Source of the DNA: Devosia aurantiaca
GTDB taxonomy: Bacteria; Pseudomonadota; Alphaproteobacteria; Rhizobiales; Devosiaceae
DNA length: 64,000 nucleotides
Assembly: GCF_011058215.1 (NCBI RefSeq)
Contig: NZ_JAALFG010000002.1
Location: 868,001 to 932,000 of the forward strand
Reading direction: 5' to 3'
The notes below the pieces were generated by a model. The model searched no databases. It saw only the letters and a list, made by a program, of their open reading frames with translations, and was not told the DNA's origin. The stretch's first letter is position 1. Each line of letters opens with the position of its first letter. Shown one piece after another: positions 46,579 to 55,884 of the stretch. Position numbers and translations under genes: made by a program.

Positions 46579-46926
46579 TCAGGGATTGGCGAGTGCCAGA
46601 AGGTTGTCGACATGGCAGGGCGTGCCGGCCCGGCACCAGCAGGCAAGGTTCTTGCCGCCTAATTTGGCGCGGATGTCGTCGCCAGAAGGTGGTGCCCGAT
46701 CGGCCTCGAACTCGCCGAGCAGCCAGCGCCGATGCCGGTCGACGGCCTCGGCCTGCGCCGCATCCCGGTCGAGCCCCGTTTCAGCGGCGACCGCATCCAC
46801 GCTGAAGGGATTGCCCCATGGCCCCGGCCGCGCCACCGACTGCGCCGGCAGGCCATTGAGCGCGCGCGAGGTCGCTTGCAGATCGAACCCCGCCTTGCGC
46901 GACAAGACGATCCGCGCCGGCCTCAT
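46579..46926 (-). CDS. DUF4326 domain protein
   Basis: A 115-residue protein with the DUF4326 pattern: [13 protein letters not shown] near residue 31 and [19 protein letters not shown] near the end, the conserved Cys-x-Cys...Cys-His possibly binding metal or nucleic acid. Members occur in phages and bacterial genomes; function unknown. It overlaps the upstream TRIC-type gene by four bases (ATGA). Its position between kdgF and uxuA is odd for a sugar operon. Confidence 0.78.
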   Translation of the reverse strand: MRPARIVLSRKAGFDLQATSRALNGLPAQSVARPGPWGNPFSVDAVAAETGLDRDAAQAEAVDRHRRWLLGEFEADRAPPSGDDIRAKLGGKNLACWCRAGTPCHVDNLLALANP

Positions 46927-47540
46927 CTGCGCATGTTCCGGTCATAGACGAACTTCGGCATTTCCCATTTGAAGGCGATGGCGAGGACGCGAAGAGCAAA
47001 CCCCAGCACCATGGCGAGAATGGCCATCAGGTCCTGCTGCACGCCACCGGTCAGGCCCAGATAGTAGACGATGCCGGCAATCATCGAGACGCTAGCGTAA
47101 AGTTCGCCCTGGAAGATCAGCGGAATGTCGTTGCACAAGACGTCGCGCAGGATGCCGCCCGCCGTGCCCGTTACCATGCCGGCAACGATGACGATGATCG
47201 GGTGCACGCCTGCTTCGATGCCGATATTGCAGCCGATGACGGTGAAGACGACGAGCCCAAGCGCGTCGAGCAAAAGGAACGGCCAGCGCAGCCGCTCGAC
47301 CAGCCGCGCCAGGGGAATGGTCAGCAGGGCCGCACCGCAGACCAACAGCAGCACGTATGGATTGGCGACCCAGACCAGCGGATAGTGATCCAGCAGGATA
47401 TCGCGCATGGTGCCGCCGCCCAGCGCCGTCACGCAGGCGATCAGGCAGACGCCGAACCAGTCCATGTTGCGCCGGCCGGCGGCCAGCGCCGCAGTCATGG
47501 CCTCGGCGGTGATGGCGATGTAAAAACCGATAAGCAGCAT
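46923..47540 (-). CDS. TRIC/UPF0126 family membrane protein (YicG-like)
   Basis: A 205-residue protein with two tandem UPF0126 units of three membrane segments each, plus a seventh. The repeated signature is CVTALGGGTMRDILL in the first unit and GMVTGTAGGILRDVLCNDIPLIF in the second. Bacterial members form trimeric cation channels related to animal TRIC; the physiological ion is unclear. It lies within the uronate gene cluster and is translationally coupled to the DUF4326 gene, but no link to uronates is known. Confidence 0.87.
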   Translation of the reverse strand: MLLIGFYIAITAEAMTAALAAGRRNMDWFGVCLIACVTALGGGTMRDILLDHYPLVWVANPYVLLLVCGAALLTIPLARLVERLRWPFLLLDALGLVVFTVIGCNIGIEAGVHPIIVIVAGMVTGTAGGILRDVLCNDIPLIFQGELYASVSMIAGIVYYLGLTGGVQQDLMAILAMVLGFALRVLAIAFKWEMPKFVYDRNMRR

Positions 47541-47596
47541 GCTCTATTTCCGCGATATCGGCCTTTAGCCTAGCACGACCTCAAGGTCGCCGCAGC

Positions 47597-47932
47597 CTAG
47601 AGGAAATCGGCGCGATGGGGCGTGAAGACGTCAACGAGACGTCCTTTCTCCAGCGCCACGACGCCATGTTGCAGCCCTGACGGCACGATGAAGCTGCCGC
47701 CCTGGCGCACCAATTCGGTAACGCCATCGATGGTGACCTCGAACGAGCCTTCGGCGACATAGCTCACCTGGATATGGGGGTGGCTATGGAGCGCGCCGAC
47801 TGCGCCCTTTTCGAAGCCGAACTCGACCTGCATCAGCTCGGGCGTATGGATCAGCACACGGCGGGTATTGCCAGGAGCCAGCTCGGTCCAGGCAGTCTCA
47901 TCGGGCTGGGCGAAGAATTTTCGTTCAGTCAT
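47597..47932 (-). CDS. kdgF: KdgF, cupin-domain uronate-linearising protein
   Basis: A 111-residue single-cupin protein with metal-binding histidines in GALHSHPHIQVSYVAEG and a second cupin motif GGSFIVPSGLQHGVVALE. KdgF speeds ring opening of unsaturated uronates released from pectin or alginate, giving the linear 4,5-unsaturated substrate for the next steps; its place directly after kduD supports this. The ATG (after a TTG codon) follows the kduD stop by 3 bases. Confidence 0.85.
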   Translation of the reverse strand: MTERKFFAQPDETAWTELAPGNTRRVLIHTPELMQVEFGFEKGAVGALHSHPHIQVSYVAEGSFEVTIDGVTELVRQGGSFIVPSGLQHGVVALEKGRLVDVFTPHRADFL

Positions 47933-47935
47933 CAA

Positions 47936-48696
47936 TTACCTCGCGAGCCAGCCGCCATCGACGGGGACAACGGCGCCGTGCATGTAGTTGGAAGCGGGTG
48001 CGAGAAGAAACACCACGGCATCCCCGATATCGCTCGGCACCCCCAGCGCGCGGCCGGAATGCGCCCGAGGATCGAGGCCGAGCGATCCGGATCGTTGCGC
48101 AGGGCCTCGGTATTGTTGGTCTCGATATAGCCGGGCGCCACAGCATTCACATTGATGCCCTTGGCCGCCCATTCATTGGCGAGCAACCGCGTGATGCCGA
48201 GCACGCCGCTCTTGGACGCCGTGTAGCTCGCGACCCGAATACCGCCCTGAAAACTCAGCATCGAGGCAATATTGACGATGCGCCCCTGCCGCCCCGCCTC
48301 GATCGCCCGCTTGCCAATCGCCTGGCACAGGAAGAACATGGTCTTGAGATTGACGTCCATGACGCTGTCCCAATCGTCTTCGGTGAACTCCACCGCATCG
48401 ACGCGCTTGATGATGCCGGCATTGTTGACCAGCCCGTCAATCGGACCGTGTTCCGCCCAAGCGGTTTCGAACATCGCCTGCGCCGCCGCCGTCGAGCCAA
48501 GATCGGCGCGCAGCTCGACAAACTCAGCGCCCTGCTCCGCCATCAACGACGCCGTTTGCTCCATGCTGGAGCGGCCAACGCCGATGACCTTGCCGCCAGC
48601 CCGGCCGATCGAAAGGGCGATGCCCTGCCCGATGCCGGTATTGGCGCCGGTGACCAGCACGGTCTTGCCGGAAAGGCCGAAAGCCGAAAGGTCCAT
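47936..48696 (-). CDS. kduD: KduD, 2-deoxy-D-gluconate 3-dehydrogenase, frameshifted
   Basis: A short-chain dehydrogenase of about 253 residues that reduces 2,5-diketo-3-deoxygluconate to 2-keto-3-deoxygluconate. The cofactor motif is TGANTGIGQGIA, the NNAG motif is present, and the catalytic Ser/Tyr/Lys lie in ASMLSF and YTASKSGV. One base is missing near 48055; restoring it gives the conserved C-terminus ending MHGAVVPVDGGWLAR. The start overlaps the kduI stop as TGATG. Confidence 0.9.
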
Positions 48697-49520
48697 CAGC
48701 GCAGCTCTTCCATCGGCACCTTTTCGGCGTCGGTGTAATCGATATTGTCGCCGGCCATGGCCCAGATGAAGGTGTAGGCGCCGGTGCCGGCACCGGCATG
48801 GATCGACCAGGGCGGGGAGAGAATCGCCTGCTCGTTGCGCACGATCAGGTGCCGCGTTTCGGTCGGCTCGCCCATCAGATGCATGACGAAGGCATCGGGC
48901 TTGAGGTCGAAATAAAGATAGGCCTCCATGCGCCGGTCATGGACATGGGTGGGCATGGTGTTCCACACCGAACCGGGTGCAAACTGGGTAAGACCGACCA
49001 CCAGCTGGCAGCTCTTGAGGCTGTTGGTGTACTGGTAGATCGAGCGCTCGTTCGCCGTTTCGGCGCTGCCCATGTCGAGGCGCTTGGCGCCCGACTGCTG
49101 CAACAGCACGGTCGGGTGGCTGGCATGGGCCGGCGCGCTGAGGAGATAATACTTGGCGCCCTCACCGGCAAAATGGACGTCCTTGGCGCCCATGCCGATG
49201 TAGAGCATGTCGCGCGAGCCGACGGCATGGTCCGCGCCATCCACCGAGATCGTGCCAGGCGCGCCGATATTGACGGCGATCAGCTCGCGGCGATCAAGGA
49301 AATTGGCAGTGCCCGTCGGCTTGATGGTTTCAAGTGCCAGCGCTGCGCCGGTCGGCACCGCACCACCGACGGCCATGCGGTCGTAATGGGTATAGGTCCA
49401 GCACACCTGGCCGTCCACGAACACGTCTTCGATCAGGAAATTTTCCCGCAGGTCGTCCGTCCCCATGGCCGAAGCCGCGATCGGGTCGATAGCAAAGCGG
49501 ATGTCGAAATCGGTACTCAT
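48696..49520 (-). CDS. kduI: KduI, 5-keto-4-deoxyuronate isomerase
   Basis: A 274-residue cupin-type isomerase converting 5-keto-4-deoxyuronate to 2,5-diketo-3-deoxygluconate. Visible blocks are the N-terminal DDLRENFLIEDVFVDG, the Zn-binding THVHDRRMEAYLYF and the C-terminal MRNE-like VRNEQAILSPPWSIHAGAG. It is intact. Followed by kduD with a one-base overlap and preceded by the GntR regulator gene with a short gap. Confidence 0.92.
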   Translation of the reverse strand: MSTDFDIRFAIDPIAASAMGTDDLRENFLIEDVFVDGQVCWTYTHYDRMAVGGAVPTGAALALETIKPTGTANFLDRRELIAVNIGAPGTISVDGADHAVGSRDMLYIGMGAKDVHFAGEGAKYYLLSAPAHASHPTVLLQQSGAKRLDMGSAETANERSIYQYTNSLKSCQLVVGLTQFAPGSVWNTMPTHVHDRRMEAYLYFDLKPDAFVMHLMGEPTETRHLIVRNEQAILSPPWSIHAGAGTGAYTFIWAMAGDNIDYTDAEKVPMEELR

Positions 49521-49529
49521 GAAAAGGTC

Positions 49530-50273
49530 CTAGTTGGTCTTGTTCTGGTCGGCCAGCCGGGCGCGATAACGATCCTGGCTGCGGGACAGATGCTCGCGCA
49601 TCGCTTCGCGCGCGCCGTCGGCGTCGCGGGCGGAAATGGCATTGAGAATGCGGCGGTGCTCTTCGTGGAGGCCCACCTGGTATTCGTAGGTAAGGACGCT
49701 CTCCGTGCCCCAGGGCGAGGCGACGTCGCACGGGATCGTGCGGCTGCCCAAGGCGTCGAGCACTTCGAGGTAAAACGGGTTGTTGGTCGCCGCGGCGATG
49801 GCCCGGTGAAAGGCAAAATCGGTCTTGCCGGTCGGCGTCCCCTGCTTGAGCAGACGGTCGAACTCGTTCCAGCTTTCGTAGATCGCCGCCACCTGGCTGG
49901 TGCTGTGCCGTTGCGCGGCAAGTCCTGCGGACTCGATCTCGATGCCCATGCGCACTTCGAGAACATTGAGCGCGACCGAAATCTTGTTCGAGCGCTCGCC
50001 GGCGATTGCGGTAAAGGCCGAGGTGGGCTGGGCCATGACGAAGACGCCGGCGCCCTGGCGTGATTGCACCATGCCGTCGGCAGCAAGCGCCGCAATCGCC
50101 TCGCGCACCACGGTCCGGCTGACGCCGAAATGCGTGGTCATCTGCGATTCTGTCGGCAGCTTCTCGCCGGGAGCGAACTCGCCGGCCCCGATGCGCTTGC
50201 GCAACGCATCGACGACCAATTCGGCAAGTTTGGGCTTTCGTGTCGGCGCCGGTGACGCATCGAGCAAGGACAT
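49530..50273 (-). CDS. GntR-family regulator of the uronate locus (FadR/FCD type)
   Basis: A 247-residue regulator with an N-terminal winged helix (GEFAPGEKLPTESQMTTHFG, SRTVVREAIAALAADGMV) and an FCD domain (residues about 85-225) with FAFHRAIAAATNNPFYLEVL and LHEEHRRILNAI. Lying between the transporter and catabolic genes, it is probably the local regulator sensing a uronate breakdown product such as KDG. The ATG at 50273 is chosen because it lies 4 bases after the dctM stop; a longer frame would overlap dctM. Confidence 0.85.
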   Translation of the reverse strand: MSLLDASPAPTRKPKLAELVVDALRKRIGAGEFAPGEKLPTESQMTTHFGVSRTVVREAIAALAADGMVQSRQGAGVFVMAQPTSAFTAIAGERSNKISVALNVLEVRMGIEIESAGLAAQRHSTSQVAAIYESWNEFDRLLKQGTPTGKTDFAFHRAIAAATNNPFYLEVLDALGSRTIPCDVASPWGTESVLTYEYQVGLHEEHRRILNAISARDADGAREAMREHLSRSQDRYRARLADQNKTN

Positions 50274-50277
50274 GGCG

Positions 50278-51558
50278 CTACTTGAACTGCGCCGGCAGCC
50301 ACAGCGACAGCGCCGGAATGTAGGTGACGAGGCCGAGCACGATGATGCCGGCAAGGTAGAACGGCCAAACGCTGCGCATCGCCGTCCAGATCGATATCTT
50401 TCCCACCGCAGCGGCCACGAACTGCACCGGTCCCAAGGGCGGCGTGTTGAGGCCGATGCCGAGATTGAGGATCATGATGACGCCAAAATGCACCGGATCG
50501 ACGCCGAACTGCTGCACCATGGGCAAAAAGATCGGCGTCGTGATGATGATCAACGGGCCCATATCCATGAAGGTGCCGAGCAACAGCAGCATGACGTTGA
50601 TCAGCAGCAGCACCAGCAACGGGTCCTGCGTCAGGTTGGAGATGAGATCGGTGAGGATCGGCGCAACGCGCAGATAGGCCATCAGCCAGCCGAACGAGGC
50701 CGCTGCGCCGATGATAAACAAGACCATGGACGTGGTGCGGACGGCACCCATGACCGAGTGGACGAACTCGCTCCAGCTTAGCGAGCGGTAGACCAGGAGC
50801 GTTACGAGGAGCGCATAGATGACCGCGATGCAGGAGCTCTCGGTCGCCGTGAAAATGCCCGAGCGCACGCCGCCGAAGATGATGACGATCAGCATCAAGC
50901 CCGGGATCGAGATCAGGAGATACTGGAACGCCTTGGCAAAGCCTGGAAACGGCTCGGTCGGGTAGCCGCGCTTCACGGCCACGATATAGGCGGTGATGCT
51001 CAGCGCCACGGCAAGCAGCAGGCCCGGAATGATGCCGGCAGTGAAGAGGTCGGCGATGGAGATGCGCCCACCACCGGAGAGCGAATAGATGATCATGTTG
51101 TGGCTGGGCGGGAGCAACAGCGCGATCAGAGCAGCCATCGAGGTGACGTTGACCGCATAGTCGGCGCCATAGCCGCGCGCCTTCATCTGCGGGATCATGA
51201 TGCCGCCAACCGCTGCCGCTTCGGCAACGGCGGAGCCGGAGATGCCACCGAAGAGCGTCGAGGCGGCGACGTTGACCTGGCCCAGGCCACCCCGGACGTG
51301 GCCGATAACGGCCCCGGCAAACTGGATGATGCGGGCCGCGATGCCGCCGCGCATCATGAGGTCGCCGGCGAAGATGAAGAAGGGAATGGCTAGCAGCGTG
51401 AAGCCGGCAAGGCCCGAATTGAGCTGCTGGAACACCACCATGGCCGGGCGGCCGAGATAAACGATGGTGGCAAAGCTGGCGATGCCGAGGCAGAAGGCGA
51501 TCGGTGTGCCGACCATCATGAGGACGGTAAAGACGCCGAAAAGGATCCAATATTCCAT
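50278..51558 (-). CDS. TRAP transporter large permease (DctM type)
   Basis: A 426-residue membrane protein with about twelve segments. Family blocks are GTPIAFCLGIASF, IPFFIFAGDLMMRGGIAARI, LFGGISGSAVAEAAAVGGIMIPQM and LGIGLNTPPLGPVQFVAAAVG. It is the sodium-driven translocating subunit of a TRAP importer. The context (kduI, kduD, kdgF, uxuA) indicates uronates or unsaturated galacturonides as substrate. The gene follows dctQ by 5 bases. Confidence 0.9.
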   Translation of the reverse strand: MEYWILFGVFTVLMMVGTPIAFCLGIASFATIVYLGRPAMVVFQQLNSGLAGFTLLAIPFFIFAGDLMMRGGIAARIIQFAGAVIGHVRGGLGQVNVAASTLFGGISGSAVAEAAAVGGIMIPQMKARGYGADYAVNVTSMAALIALLLPPSHNMIIYSLSGGGRISIADLFTAGIIPGLLLAVALSITAYIVAVKRGYPTEPFPGFAKAFQYLLISIPGLMLIVIIFGGVRSGIFTATESSCIAVIYALLVTLLVYRSLSWSEFVHSVMGAVRTTSMVLFIIGAAASFGWLMAYLRVAPILTDLISNLTQDPLLVLLLINVMLLLLGTFMDMGPLIIITTPIFLPMVQQFGVDPVHFGVIMILNLGIGLNTPPLGPVQFVAAAVGKISIWTAMRSVWPFYLAGIIVLGLVTYIPALSLWLPAQFK

Positions 51559-51563
51559 GGCGA

Positions 51564-52088
51564 TCAGGCCTCGGTCACAAGTTCAGCAGGCGGCTCGTCG
51601 ACGGGCTCACCCGCGAGGCGCAGCAGCATGCGCTCGAGCGAATAAAGGCACATCATGAAGCCGGAAATGACGATGGGGAGGTAGGTCATGGTCTGCGGGA
51701 TATGCAGGACCGGAATGGTGACGCCCCAGCCGCGGACGGCGAGCGTGCCGCCATAATAAACCATGCCGGCGGCAAAGGCGAAGACGGCGAGGTCGCTGAT
51801 CGTGCGCAGCACGCCTTTGGCGCCCTTGGGCAGCACGTAGATCAAGACGTCGAACCCCATATGGAAGTTCTCGCGAACACCGACCGCCGCGCCAAGGAAA
51901 ATGAACCAGCTCATCAGGAGGATGGCGGTGCCTTCCGTCCACGATGGGGAGGCGTTGACGACGTAGCGCATGAAGACCTGGTAGGCCACGATCAAGGTCA
52001 TGACGACGAGGCCCACGCCGGCAATCCACAAAGCGGCATTGGCTGTGGCGCGCAGAACGGCGCTGACGGGCAAGAGCCACTGTCTCAC
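51564..52088 (-). CDS. TRAP transporter small permease (DctQ type)
   Basis: About 174 residues with four membrane segments and the DctQ pattern VAYQVFMRYVVNASPSWTEG, SWFIFLGAAVGVRENFHMGFD and LPIVISGFMMCLYSLERM. The GTG start at 52088 has a GGAG ribosome site about ten bases upstream; a TTG at 52124 would add 12 residues without one. Works with DctM and the DctP binding protein. Confidence 0.87.
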   Translation of the reverse strand: MRQWLLPVSAVLRATANAALWIAGVGLVVMTLIVAYQVFMRYVVNASPSWTEGTAILLMSWFIFLGAAVGVRENFHMGFDVLIYVLPKGAKGVLRTISDLAVFAFAAGMVYYGGTLAVRGWGVTIPVLHIPQTMTYLPIVISGFMMCLYSLERMLLRLAGEPVDEPPAELVTEA

Positions 52089-52141
52089 GAAACGTACTCC
52101 GGAAGGAAAGACCGGGCTGACCAAAGCCAGCCCGGGAAAGA

Positions 52142-53122
52142 TCAGCCTTCAGTGGCCTGGATGCGGGCAACCAGGTCCTGCAGCGCCGGGTCGGTGACAT
52201 ACTTGTCGTAGACCGGCTTCATGGCATCGATGAAGGGCTGCTTGTCGACCGTGTTGATGGTCGCGCCGAGCGCTTCCACGGCAGCCTTGGATTCAACTTC
52301 CTTTGCCGCCCAAAGCTCACGCTGGATCGCCACCGATTCCTTGGTTGCTTCACGCATCGCGGTCTGGTCTTCCGGGCTCATCCCGTCCCAGACGATCTTG
52401 GACACGACCAGCACTTCGGGAACCATAAGGTGTTCGTCGAGCGAATAGAACTTGGCGACTTCGGCGTGGCCGGCCGTGTCATAGCTCGGATAGTTGTTCT
52501 CAGCGCCGTCGATAACGCCGGTCTGGATACCCGAATAGACTTCGCCATAAGGCATCGGCGTGGCGTTGCCGCCGAGCGCGCCGACCATGTCGACGAAGAT
52601 GTCGGACTGCATGACGCGGAACTTCATGCCGGCCATGTCTTCGGGCGAAGTGATCGGCTTGGAACTGTTGTAGAACGAGCGCGAGCCGCCGTCGTAAAAG
52701 GCAAGGGCAACAACATCCACGGCGTCGAATGCAGCGAGGATTTCTTCACCGATCGGGCCATCCAGCACATTGTGGAAGTGGTCGGCCGAGCGGAAGATAT
52801 AGGGCAGCTGGGTGACGGTTGCAGCCGGCACCTGGGTGCCGAAGGCGCCGATAGAGATGCGATTGAGATCGATGACGCCGAACTGGGTCTGCTCGATCGT
52901 GTCGGCTTCGGCGCCAAGCTGGGCCGAGTGGAACACTTCGACCGAATAGCGGCCATCGGTCTTCTCGTTCAGCAATTCGCCGAACTGTTTGACCGCTTCG
53001 ACGGTCGGGTAGCCATCGGGATGGGTGTCGGACGAGCGCAGCACCGTCTGGGCGCTGGCCGCCGAAATCATAAGGCTGGTCGTGACGACGGCCATAGCCG
53101 CCATCTTAGGCAGATGGAACAT
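52142..53122 (-). CDS. TRAP transporter substrate-binding protein (DctP type)
   Basis: A 326-residue periplasmic binding protein. The signal peptide covers about the first 24 residues (SAASAQT). Conserved blocks are [18 protein letters not shown], the Arg-containing [11 protein letters not shown] (carboxylate contact), and [22 protein letters not shown]. The arginine implies an acidic ligand, consistent with uronates. The ATG has a GGAGGATC site. It is the first gene of the locus; its promoter region contains a small palindrome. Confidence 0.9.
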   Translation of the reverse strand: MFHLPKMAAMAVVTTSLMISAASAQTVLRSSDTHPDGYPTVEAVKQFGELLNEKTDGRYSVEVFHSAQLGAEADTIEQTQFGVIDLNRISIGAFGTQVPAATVTQLPYIFRSADHFHNVLDGPIGEEILAAFDAVDVVALAFYDGGSRSFYNSSKPITSPEDMAGMKFRVMQSDIFVDMVGALGGNATPMPYGEVYSGIQTGVIDGAENNYPSYDTAGHAEVAKFYSLDEHLMVPEVLVVSKIVWDGMSPEDQTAMREATKESVAIQRELWAAKEVESKAAVEALGATINTVDKQPFIDAMKPVYDKYVTDPALQDLVARIQATEG

Positions 53123-53235
53123 GGTGATCCTCCCATTATGTCCTCGAGCAGCTGGTTGTTCCAGCTGCAGCAGTGGCTCACGGCCCTGCCCGGCACCCGA
53201 TTGATAGCAATCAGGTGCCTTGGACAAAACTGGTA

Positions 53236-53246
53236 TGGAAGTTCCA
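53236..53246. promoter_or_regulatory. Candidate operator upstream of dctP
   Basis: TGGAA-G-TTCCA, a perfect 11-base palindrome within ATGGAAGTTCCAAAG, lies 114 bases upstream of the dctP start. It may be bound by the locus GntR regulator; short palindromes also arise by chance. Confidence 0.3.
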
Positions 53247-53303
53247 AAGACAAGTCAACATACAAACCTAGAGGAGTTGTATGATGACTTTTCGTCGTGC
53301 CCC

Positions 53304-54713
53304 CTAGATGTGGATCGCCCCGTCGCCGAGGGAAAGCGCCGCTTCGCGAATGGCTTCCGAAAGCGTCGGATGGGCATGCGTGGTGCGTGCCAGGTCTTCG
53401 GCCGCGCCAGAGAATTCCATCAGCGTCACCAGCTCATGGATCATCTCGCCGGCATTCTTGCCTACGATATGCGCCCCCAGCACACGATCGGTTTCGACAT
53501 CGGCAAGGATCTTCACAAAACCCTGCGTAGCGACCATGGCCTTGGCGCGACCGTTGGCGGTGAAGGGGAACTTGCCGATCTTGTAGTTGATGCCTTCAGC
53601 CTTGAGCTCGTCCTCGGTCTTGCCGACGGACGCCACTTCCGGGTTCGTATAAACCACGCCGGGTATGGCCTTGTAGTTCACGTGACCCGCCTGGCCCGCC
53701 AGTATCTCTGCCACGGCAATGCCTTCGTCCTCGGCCTTGTGCGCCAGCATCGGCCCGACGATCACGTCTCCGATCGCGTAGATGCCATCGACCGAGCTCT
53801 TGTAGTGAGCATCGACGCGGACGCGGCCGCGCTCGTCGAGCGCCACGCCGGCAAGTTCGAGCCCTAGCCCTTCGGTGAACGGCTTGCGACCGATGGCGAC
53901 CAGCGCAACCTCGGCCTCCAGCACCTCCGCCTCGCCGCCCTTGGCCGGCTCGACGCGGAGTTTGAGCGAACCATCTTCGGCGCGGTCGATGCCGGCAACC
54001 TTGCTCGAAAGCTTGAACTCCATGCCCTGCTTTTGCAGCATGCGCTGGAACTGGCGCGCCACTTCGCTGTCCATGCCGGGGAGGATGCGGTCAAGGAATT
54101 CCACCACGGTCACTTGGGCGCCAAGTCGCATCCAGACCGAGCCGAGCTCAAGCCCGATCACACCGGCGCCGATGACGACCAACCGGCGCGGAACGCTTTC
54201 GAGGTTGAGCGCGCCGGTCGAGGTCACGACCTTCTTCTCGTCGATTTCGATTCCGGGCAGCGATGCGGAGACCGAACCGGTGGCGATGACGATGTTCTTG
54301 GTAACGATCTCGGTCTGCCCGCCCGATTGCGGCGTCACCAGCACCTTGCCGGGCGCCGGGATCGAGCCGATACCGCGGAAGACGGTGATCTTGTTCTTCT
54401 TGAAAAGGTAATCCACGCCGCCGACATTGGACGCCACCGTATCGGCCTTGTGCACCATCATCTGGCGCAGGTTGAGCTGCGGCGTCGGGATATCGATTCC
54501 CAGGTTCTTGAAGCCGTGGCTGGCTTCCTCGAACAGCTCCGAGGCATGCAGAAGCGCCTTGGAGGGAATACAGCCGATATTGAGGCAGGTGCCGCCCAGC
54601 GTCGCCCACTTTTCCACCACGGCAACCTTCATGCCCAGCTGCGCGGCGCGGATCGCAGCGACATAGCCGCCCGGCCCTGAACCGATGATGGTGAGGTCGA
54701 ATTGGTCTGCCAT
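53304..54713 (-). CDS. lpdA: Dihydrolipoyl dehydrogenase (E3)
   Basis: A 469-residue flavoprotein that reoxidises the lipoyl group of 2-oxoglutarate dehydrogenase and possibly other complexes. The FAD motif is [18 protein letters not shown], the redox disulfide is [13 protein letters not shown], the NAD-binding motif is [19 protein letters not shown], and the catalytic His-Glu pair is in HAHPTLSE. It is intact. On the same strand as sucAB but separated by three unrelated genes, so it may have its own promoter. Confidence 0.95.
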   Translation of the reverse strand: MADQFDLTIIGSGPGGYVAAIRAAQLGMKVAVVEKWATLGGTCLNIGCIPSKALLHASELFEEASHGFKNLGIDIPTPQLNLRQMMVHKADTVASNVGGVDYLFKKNKITVFRGIGSIPAPGKVLVTPQSGGQTEIVTKNIVIATGSVSASLPGIEIDEKKVVTSTGALNLESVPRRLVVIGAGVIGLELGSVWMRLGAQVTVVEFLDRILPGMDSEVARQFQRMLQKQGMEFKLSSKVAGIDRAEDGSLKLRVEPAKGGEAEVLEAEVALVAIGRKPFTEGLGLELAGVALDERGRVRVDAHYKSSVDGIYAIGDVIVGPMLAHKAEDEGIAVAEILAGQAGHVNYKAIPGVVYTNPEVASVGKTEDELKAEGINYKIGKFPFTANGRAKAMVATQGFVKILADVETDRVLGAHIVGKNAGEMIHELVTLMEFSGAAEDLARTTHAHPTLSEAIREAALSLGDGAIHI

Positions 54714-54734
54714 GGTCTCTCGAGCCCTTAGAAG

Positions 54735-55367
54735 TTAGCGCTGCTGTGCCAGCGCGACGCGTACGGCCAACGCCAGGAAGGTGATGCCGGTGATGCGGTT
54801 GAACCAGCGGCCGAAACGGAAAAATCCCTGCCGCACAGAAGGCGTCGTAAAGAAGAACGACACCAATGCGAACCAGGCAAAAAGCATGATGCTCATGCTC
54901 GCGACATAGATGACCTTGACGTCGCCCGGCGTATGCACCGAAACCAGCGAGGTAAAAAGCGCGAGGAAGAACAACACGGCCTTAGGGTTGAGCAGATTGA
55001 TCAGAAAACCCAGCGCAAAAGCGGCCATGTCGCCGCGCTTGGTCTCGACACCCTCGGCAACGACAGGCGGCTGCGGGGGCGGGCTGCGCAGCGCTGCAAT
55101 GGCGAGCCAGACAAGGTAGGCCGCGCCCAGCCACTTGAGGATGTTGAACAGCAGCAGCGACTGCCCGACGATGACGCCGACGCCGAGCAGCGTATAGGTG
55201 CCATGGACGAGGATCGACGTGGCAATGCCCGCGGATGTGAAAAGCGCCGCACGGCGATCATGGACGACCGACTGGCGCAGCACCATGGCAAAATCGGCGC
55301 CTGGAATGACGGCATTGATGCCGAAGGCCAGCATCAGGCCTAAAAATTCGAACCAGGGAAAGCTCAT
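54735..55367 (-). CDS. LysE-family translocator
   Basis: A 210-residue inner-membrane protein with six segments and the LysE/RhtB signature: AFGINAVIPGADFAMVLRQSV near the start, LKWLGAAYLVWLAIAALRS and GFLINLLNPKAVLFFLALF. Members export amino acids or related metabolites; the substrate is unknown. I use the ATG at 55367, though its ribosome site is poor; a TTG five codons upstream is possible. Lies 22 bases upstream of lpdA. Confidence 0.85.
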   Translation of the reverse strand: MSFPWFEFLGLMLAFGINAVIPGADFAMVLRQSVVHDRRAALFTSAGIATSILVHGTYTLLGVGVIVGQSLLLFNILKWLGAAYLVWLAIAALRSPPPQPPVVAEGVETKRGDMAAFALGFLINLLNPKAVLFFLALFTSLVSVHTPGDVKVIYVASMSIMLFAWFALVSFFFTTPSVRQGFFRFGRWFNRITGITFLALAVRVALAQQR

Positions 55368-55450
55368 GGCCGCACCACTCAAACGAAGCGGCCAAACCGT
55401 TACACCTTATGACCCAAAGCGGCAATGCGCCGCCCGGCAAGCGGCCATGC

Positions 55451-55843
55451 CTAGAACGCGACGCCGATAAACATGAGCAGGAGACCGATCAGCGAGAGCG
55501 TCCAGATGCTTGAGCGCAGCTGATTGATGTCGATGAAATAGGCCGGCAAAAACGCGACCCGCGCCCAAAACCAGATATGCGCGCCCCAGACGGTAAGATT
55601 ATCGGAGCGCCCCGAAAGTTCGGTGGCGAGGGCTAGGGCGAGGAAGACGCCATAGGTTTCAAGAAAATTGGCGAGCGCCCGCTGGCCACGCTTGTTCCAT
55701 TTGTTGGGCGGTGGCGGATCGATGTCGCGCTGGGTATTGGCATAGCGGAAGCCGAAGTCCAGCCGGAACAGCATGGCCTGGACGCCAAGGTAGATCAGGC
55801 CCAAAAAAGCACTCCAGATCACATAGGTCAGCTCGACGCTCAT
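55451..55843 (-). CDS. MAPEG-family membrane protein
   Basis: A 130-residue protein with four membrane segments, the MAPEG (microsomal glutathione-transferase-like) fold. The blocks RYANTQRDIDPPPP, RGQRALANFLETYGVFLALAL and ARVAFLPAYFIDINQLRS are typical of alphaproteobacterial members. Eukaryotic relatives conjugate glutathione; bacterial function is mostly unknown. It sits between sucB and lpdA on the same strand. Confidence 0.85.
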   Translation of the reverse strand: MSVELTYVIWSAFLGLIYLGVQAMLFRLDFGFRYANTQRDIDPPPPNKWNKRGQRALANFLETYGVFLALALATELSGRSDNLTVWGAHIWFWARVAFLPAYFIDINQLRSSIWTLSLIGLLLMFIGVAF

Positions 55844-55884
55844 GGCGATTCCTTGTTGCGTTCGAGCACCTTAGCACGGGCCGA

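Noticed and set aside
48798..50063. 421-residue plus-strand open frame
   Set aside because: Antisense to kduI and the GntR gene, both intact with clear family motifs.
53281..53307. Eight-residue mini-gene with a GAGGAG site upstream of dctP
   Set aside because: The ribosome site is good, but nothing downstream on that strand would be controlled by it, and a frame this short has no other support.
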